A stretch of 64,000 nt of DNA from Lojkania enalia. Its lineage: Eukaryota; Ascomycota; Dothideomycetes; Pleosporales. Below, in pieces: positions 60,500 through 64,000 of this stretch. Numbering within the stretch: the first letter of the stretch is position 1; every line of letters starts with the position of its first letter. Location of the stretch: positions 1,151,407 to 1,215,406 of the forward strand of contig ML986579.1 in the NCBI GenBank assembly GCA_010094045.1, written 5' to 3'. Under the pieces are notes generated by a model, which saw only the letters and a program-made list of their open reading frames with translations, did no database searches and was not told where the DNA came from. The position numbers and the translations under genes are program-made.

Positions 60500-60762
60500 T
60501 GTAACGGCGTAAATAAGATAATAGGTCTAAATACAGTACGAATCTACTTAGAGGTATATAGGAGTATATAGGGGATTAGGGACCTAGAAATTCTATTAAC
60601 ACCTATAGGCCTTATATAAAAGGATATAGAAAAACTACTAAGCTACTTATAAGGGAGTATATAACTATATACGGATGGGAAAAGAGGTAGAACTAGGAGT
60701 AGAATAAGATAAGCGAAAAGATAAAGCTTTTTATAGAACGATTTCTTTGTATTATTATACTA
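60500..60762 (-). repeat. putative 3' LTR of Gypsy element B
   Basis: 263 bp, bounded on the plus strand by TGTAACGGCG at the left and ATTATTATACTA at the right, next to the polypurine tract. It carries no pol coding and interrupts the coding of element A. The pair LTR is outside the window, so this could not be confirmed by comparison. Confidence 0.6.
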
Positions 60763-60774
60763 CCCCCCTCCTTA
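60763..60774 (-). other. polypurine tract of Gypsy element B
   Basis: On the minus strand TAAGGAGGGGGG directly precedes the putative 3' LTR, as expected for the plus-strand DNA primer of an LTR retrotransposon. Confidence 0.65.
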
Positions 60775-61799
60775 TAGGCTAATAGTCCCTATCTGCGCTA
60801 GTTTGAGAGGGAATTAGAGCTGTTATAGATAGGTTCTAGTATAAAGAAATTTCTTTAAAGAGGTATTTACTAATAAAAGCTAATATATGTAATTACCTAG
60901 AGAGATATATTTATTAATATAATATTAAGTAAAGTTTTTATAGTAAGTATAATTAACCTATATATCAGCTGGTAACTACTATTATAATAGTTTATTAATA
61001 TTGCAATTTTATCACATATAGTAACGAGTATTTACTAGCTTTAGTATATTACCAGGTTACTATTAACTAAGCTTTCTTAACTAAATAATAATTTCTACTC
61101 TATATATATTATTATATATCCCTAGAACTATTAATTATTAAAGTATTACTAATACCTTATAGAAAAAATTAATTAATATACTACTCTACCTACCTTCTAG
61201 AGCCTCTTTAAAAGTTTTCTAGGTTATCTACCTTTAGACTATATATATACTCGCCCGCGGGCGGTATATAATATTTTTCTTTTAGTTTCTAAGATTAAAA
61301 AAATATAAGTATTATACCTTATAAAATAAAAAGTATAACCCCGTATAAATCGTATCTAATACTAGTAGAGTACTTATTACTAACGTACTTATAGATCTCC
61401 TCCTACTATAAGGAGGAGTTTCTAGTCCTCTAGGGCCATTTTAAACTATAAGTAGTAGCCTAATATATAGGGGATAAGGAGGATAAAAAGGTAGCCTTTA
61501 AGGCTGTTTTAGAGTCCGCTTATAACCTAGTGCTTATAGCCTAGGTTGTAAAGAGTTAGGAAGATAGCCTTCTTATAGCTAGTATCTAGGTAGCTTTATT
61601 CTACTAGAGTACTAAGCTGCTCCGTCGGGTTTTAACTCTAGAAACTCTAGTATCTAGTTTTTAAGCTAATATTACGGCGCTCTTAAGCGGCTAAAAATAA
61701 AGTAGAGGAGGTTTAAGGGAAGTTTAGAGGGAAGAAAGAGGAAGAAGAGTAGAGGAGAAGAGGACTAGAGAGGTATCTAATAGCCTGCTATTAAACCCT

Positions 61800-64000
61800 C
61801 CAGATTTTATAGAGGAGTAATTTCGGGTCTATACTTTAGTTTTTAAAATCTACTATTTAACTCTTATATATTATCGTCTACTAGATAATTTATATTTTCT
61901 ATACTATTTTTATATACTTTAATCTATTTAGTAAGAGTTTTTAGAAGTCCTAGGCGATTCGGATACTTATTATAAAAAGTTCTTAGCTTATAAAGTAAAC
62001 TTATAAAGTTTAAAGCTTTATACTAGATTAGGTTAGAATTATATTCTACCTATTTTATATAGTATTTAAAGGTTTTATAATATAATTTACTAGCTAGTAT
62101 TTCCTTAACCTCCTACTCTTCTACTCTATTAATAGCGATAGTAGGTGGTTTTAAAGCTTCTTATCTAAGTAGAGAGTCTTAGGAGTTTTTATATAGTAGG
62201 TTTAGTACGAAAATATTATATATACTCGATCCTAGGGGTAGTTATAAGTAGTATAAGTTTCTAACCTATTCTAGTACTTTAAAAGGGCCCTCCTATTAAT
62301 TAAATAGCTTTTAGCTTAGTCTCTAGACCGTAAGATTCTTAGTATTTAAGTAGACTATATTACTAATCTACTAATTAATTAGTCGCTAGTAATAGTTAAT
62401 AATAGATTATATACGATCCTAAGCCTTCTTAATATTAACCTTTACAGTTTCCTAAACTATATATATACAAGTTACTAGAACTAAAGTATTCTTATAATTT
62501 AATTTATCTATTATAGTAATAGGATTAATAGAATATTTCTAATTCCAACTCTAATAGGGCTTAGATCCATATAGAATCTAATATAGGGACATTCTAATAG
62601 TTATATAGAGTAGAGTTACTTATACTCGGTTAATTATAGGTAATAGAGAACTCTAGTTGTCCTAATAGAAGGATATAAAAGGACGTAGTCTCTAATCGAT
62701 ATATTTATTTATAATTTCTATCTATCTATTAGTCTCTTTATAATAAGTAGTAGATAGTTTAATCTTTATACCTAAGATATAGTAGAATTCGGACTAGAAA
62801 CTAAATATAAACTAAGGTTCTTAGTCTAAAATAATAGTTTTAGGTATATAACTAAAGTAGTATACCTATTAAATAAATAATTCGACTATTCCCTATACGT
62901 TAATTATATAATAGTAGAGAATAGATATAGCTTATTTAGATAGGCGATCGATTACTACTATAATCTAATTATATCCGGACTTATTTATAGGAAAATTCTT
63001 AAAGTTAATATATAGGTACTATATTAGTTAATTTAGTATAGGAAGTAGGTAGATAAAACCTAGGGTTCGGGTTTATATTAGATAAGTTTTATAGTATAAG
63101 ATACAATTCCGTATATATCGTTTATAAGTAGCCTCTATACCCTTCTAGTAGTACTTCTAGGATAGTAACTAATAGGTTTTAGTAGTATTTGGGTATATAG
63201 AGGATATTTAGTTATAAGCCTCTTATATAAGTTACGTATAAAGGCCTGAATCTAATAGAATATATAAGTAATTATTATAGAAGAGTAGTCTATTCTCTAT
63301 CTAATACTTATAGAGTAGAAGTATATATTCCTATATAAAGGAGGCTTAGTTTTCTTATAGTAATATATTAATCAACTCTAGAGAGTCTAGTAATATAACC
63401 TACTCCTAGCCTTTAATAGTATTTAGTATAGCTGCTTAAGTTATTATTTAGGTAATATAAGACTAGGCTAATTCGATATTAATTTAGGGGTGAAGTTAAT
63501 ACAGTTTAAATAGGACTCTTAACTAGTTGTTAGTTTAAACTACTTTTAAGTTTTCTATATCTTATTTATAATAACTAAGGATATCTACTCTAATATTATT
63601 TTTATCTAGGGTATATTTAATTTAAAACTAATACTAAGCTAATTCCTCGGTCTAATAAACTTAATAAGTATTAAGTACCTTTATAGTTATAAAATATTCG
63701 AGTAAGTAATAATTAGTATATACTAGAGTCCTAGTAGCTACTAAAGTAAGTTCTACCCTCTATTACTTAAATATAGTAACAATTGTAAATAGTTTCTTAT
63801 TATAGATCTTCTAGTTCAGTTCCGAACTAGATAGAACTTTACTATAGAATATTATAGAGTACTATTTTCTATTAGAATATTTCTATAATAGTATTTTTAC
63901 AACTATTCTATTAGAGGTATTAATTTCCATTTTTATTTCTAATATAGGGTTAAAGTAGTAGAATATAGGTATACTTAACAGGGCTAACTTTAATTTCTTA
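61800..64000 (-). pseudogene. Gypsy B pol (RNase H, integrase), destroyed by RIP
   Basis: Minus strand from 64000: ILRYFNPILEIKMEINTS (RNase H), FYSKVLSSSELN, NKKLFTIVTIFK, LVATRTLVYTNYYLLEYF and KYTLDKNNIRVDILSYY. Further down, near 62,830-62,990, IIVVIDRLSK lies in the integrase core. Asp residues are often replaced by Asn and Trp codons by stops, as RIP produces. No intact frame remains. Confidence 0.8.

Larger units (their letters stand above)
50610..64000. other. RIPed, AT-rich transposon block
   Basis: From just after 50609 to the window end, CpA and TpG are almost absent while TpA is very frequent; for example, none of either occurs in 50701-50880, nor in the lines at 52861-52920 and 57361-57420. 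This is the mark of repeat-induced point mutation on both strands. Remaining C is mainly in CpT, CpC or CpG. All transposon reading frames inside are broken by stops. The part outside the listed elements (50610-51178, 56783-57840) holds no recognised gene. Confidence 0.9.
60500..64000 (-). mobile_element. Ty3/Gypsy element B, inserted in element A, runs off window
   Basis: Minus-strand element whose 3' LTR (60500-60762) adjoins a polypurine tract. Internal pol is visible to the window edge: integrase near 62,830-62,990, and RNase H at 63,500-64,000. Its 3' end breaks the RT of element A at the NFYRKF motif, so B inserted after A. The 5' LTR and gag lie beyond 64000. Confidence 0.78.

Overview
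The window is nuclear DNA from a filamentous ascomycete (Pezizomycotina). Genes carry short spliceosomal introns (about 45-150 nt) with GT..CTRAC/CTAAY..YAG signals. The gene families (IQ/calmodulin-binding protein, DUF3659 LEA-like protein, SAS4-domain protein, YPT35-type PX protein, DUF7707 surface protein, Fungal_trans_2 regulator, ZIP transporter) are typical of this group, and the right end shows extreme repeat-induced point mutation (RIP). A leotiomycete is my best guess for the class, but that is inference only.

Layout. 1-11 kb: the 3' end of a truncated plus-strand gene, then on the minus strand a 1612-codon LEA-like protein with 14 tandem DUF3659-type repeats, a five-exon IQ-motif protein, and a small secreted, probably GPI-anchored protein. 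11.2-25.3 kb: a 14-kb gene desert. Most of it (about 14.8-24.7 kb) is a very degenerate tandem array of units averaging 56 bp, in which two unit types (A and B) alternate. A T25 tract lies at its left edge and an A25 tract at its right edge. This is the most unusual part of the window. 25.3-44 kb: a gene-rich segment with SAS4-domain protein, PX protein, DUF7707 protein, a disordered protein of unknown function, COQ6 (ubiquinone synthesis), a ChaC-type gamma-glutamylcyclotransferase, a Fungal_trans_2 regulator with a possible zinc ribbon, and a ZIP metal transporter. 46.3-47.7 kb: an F-box protein. 47.7-50.6 kb: gene-poor, with two tiny reading frames.

From about 50.61 kb to the end, base composition changes abruptly. 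CpA and TpG almost vanish and TpA dominates, which is the RIP signature. The segment holds a complete Ty1/Copia element (51179-56782) with two 204-bp LTRs, a half-tRNA-iMet primer site and a 5-bp duplication. It also holds two minus-strand Ty3/Gypsy elements, one inserted into the reverse transcriptase region of the other. All are heavily mutated by stops and cannot make protein.

The genes do not form an obvious pathway cluster; they are ordinary housekeeping, surface, transport and regulatory genes. The layout looks like a gene-rich arm interrupted by a non-RIPed repeat desert and then entering RIPed heterochromatin. Exon models were assembled by eye from splice signals and reading-frame continuity and have not been tested against transcripts.
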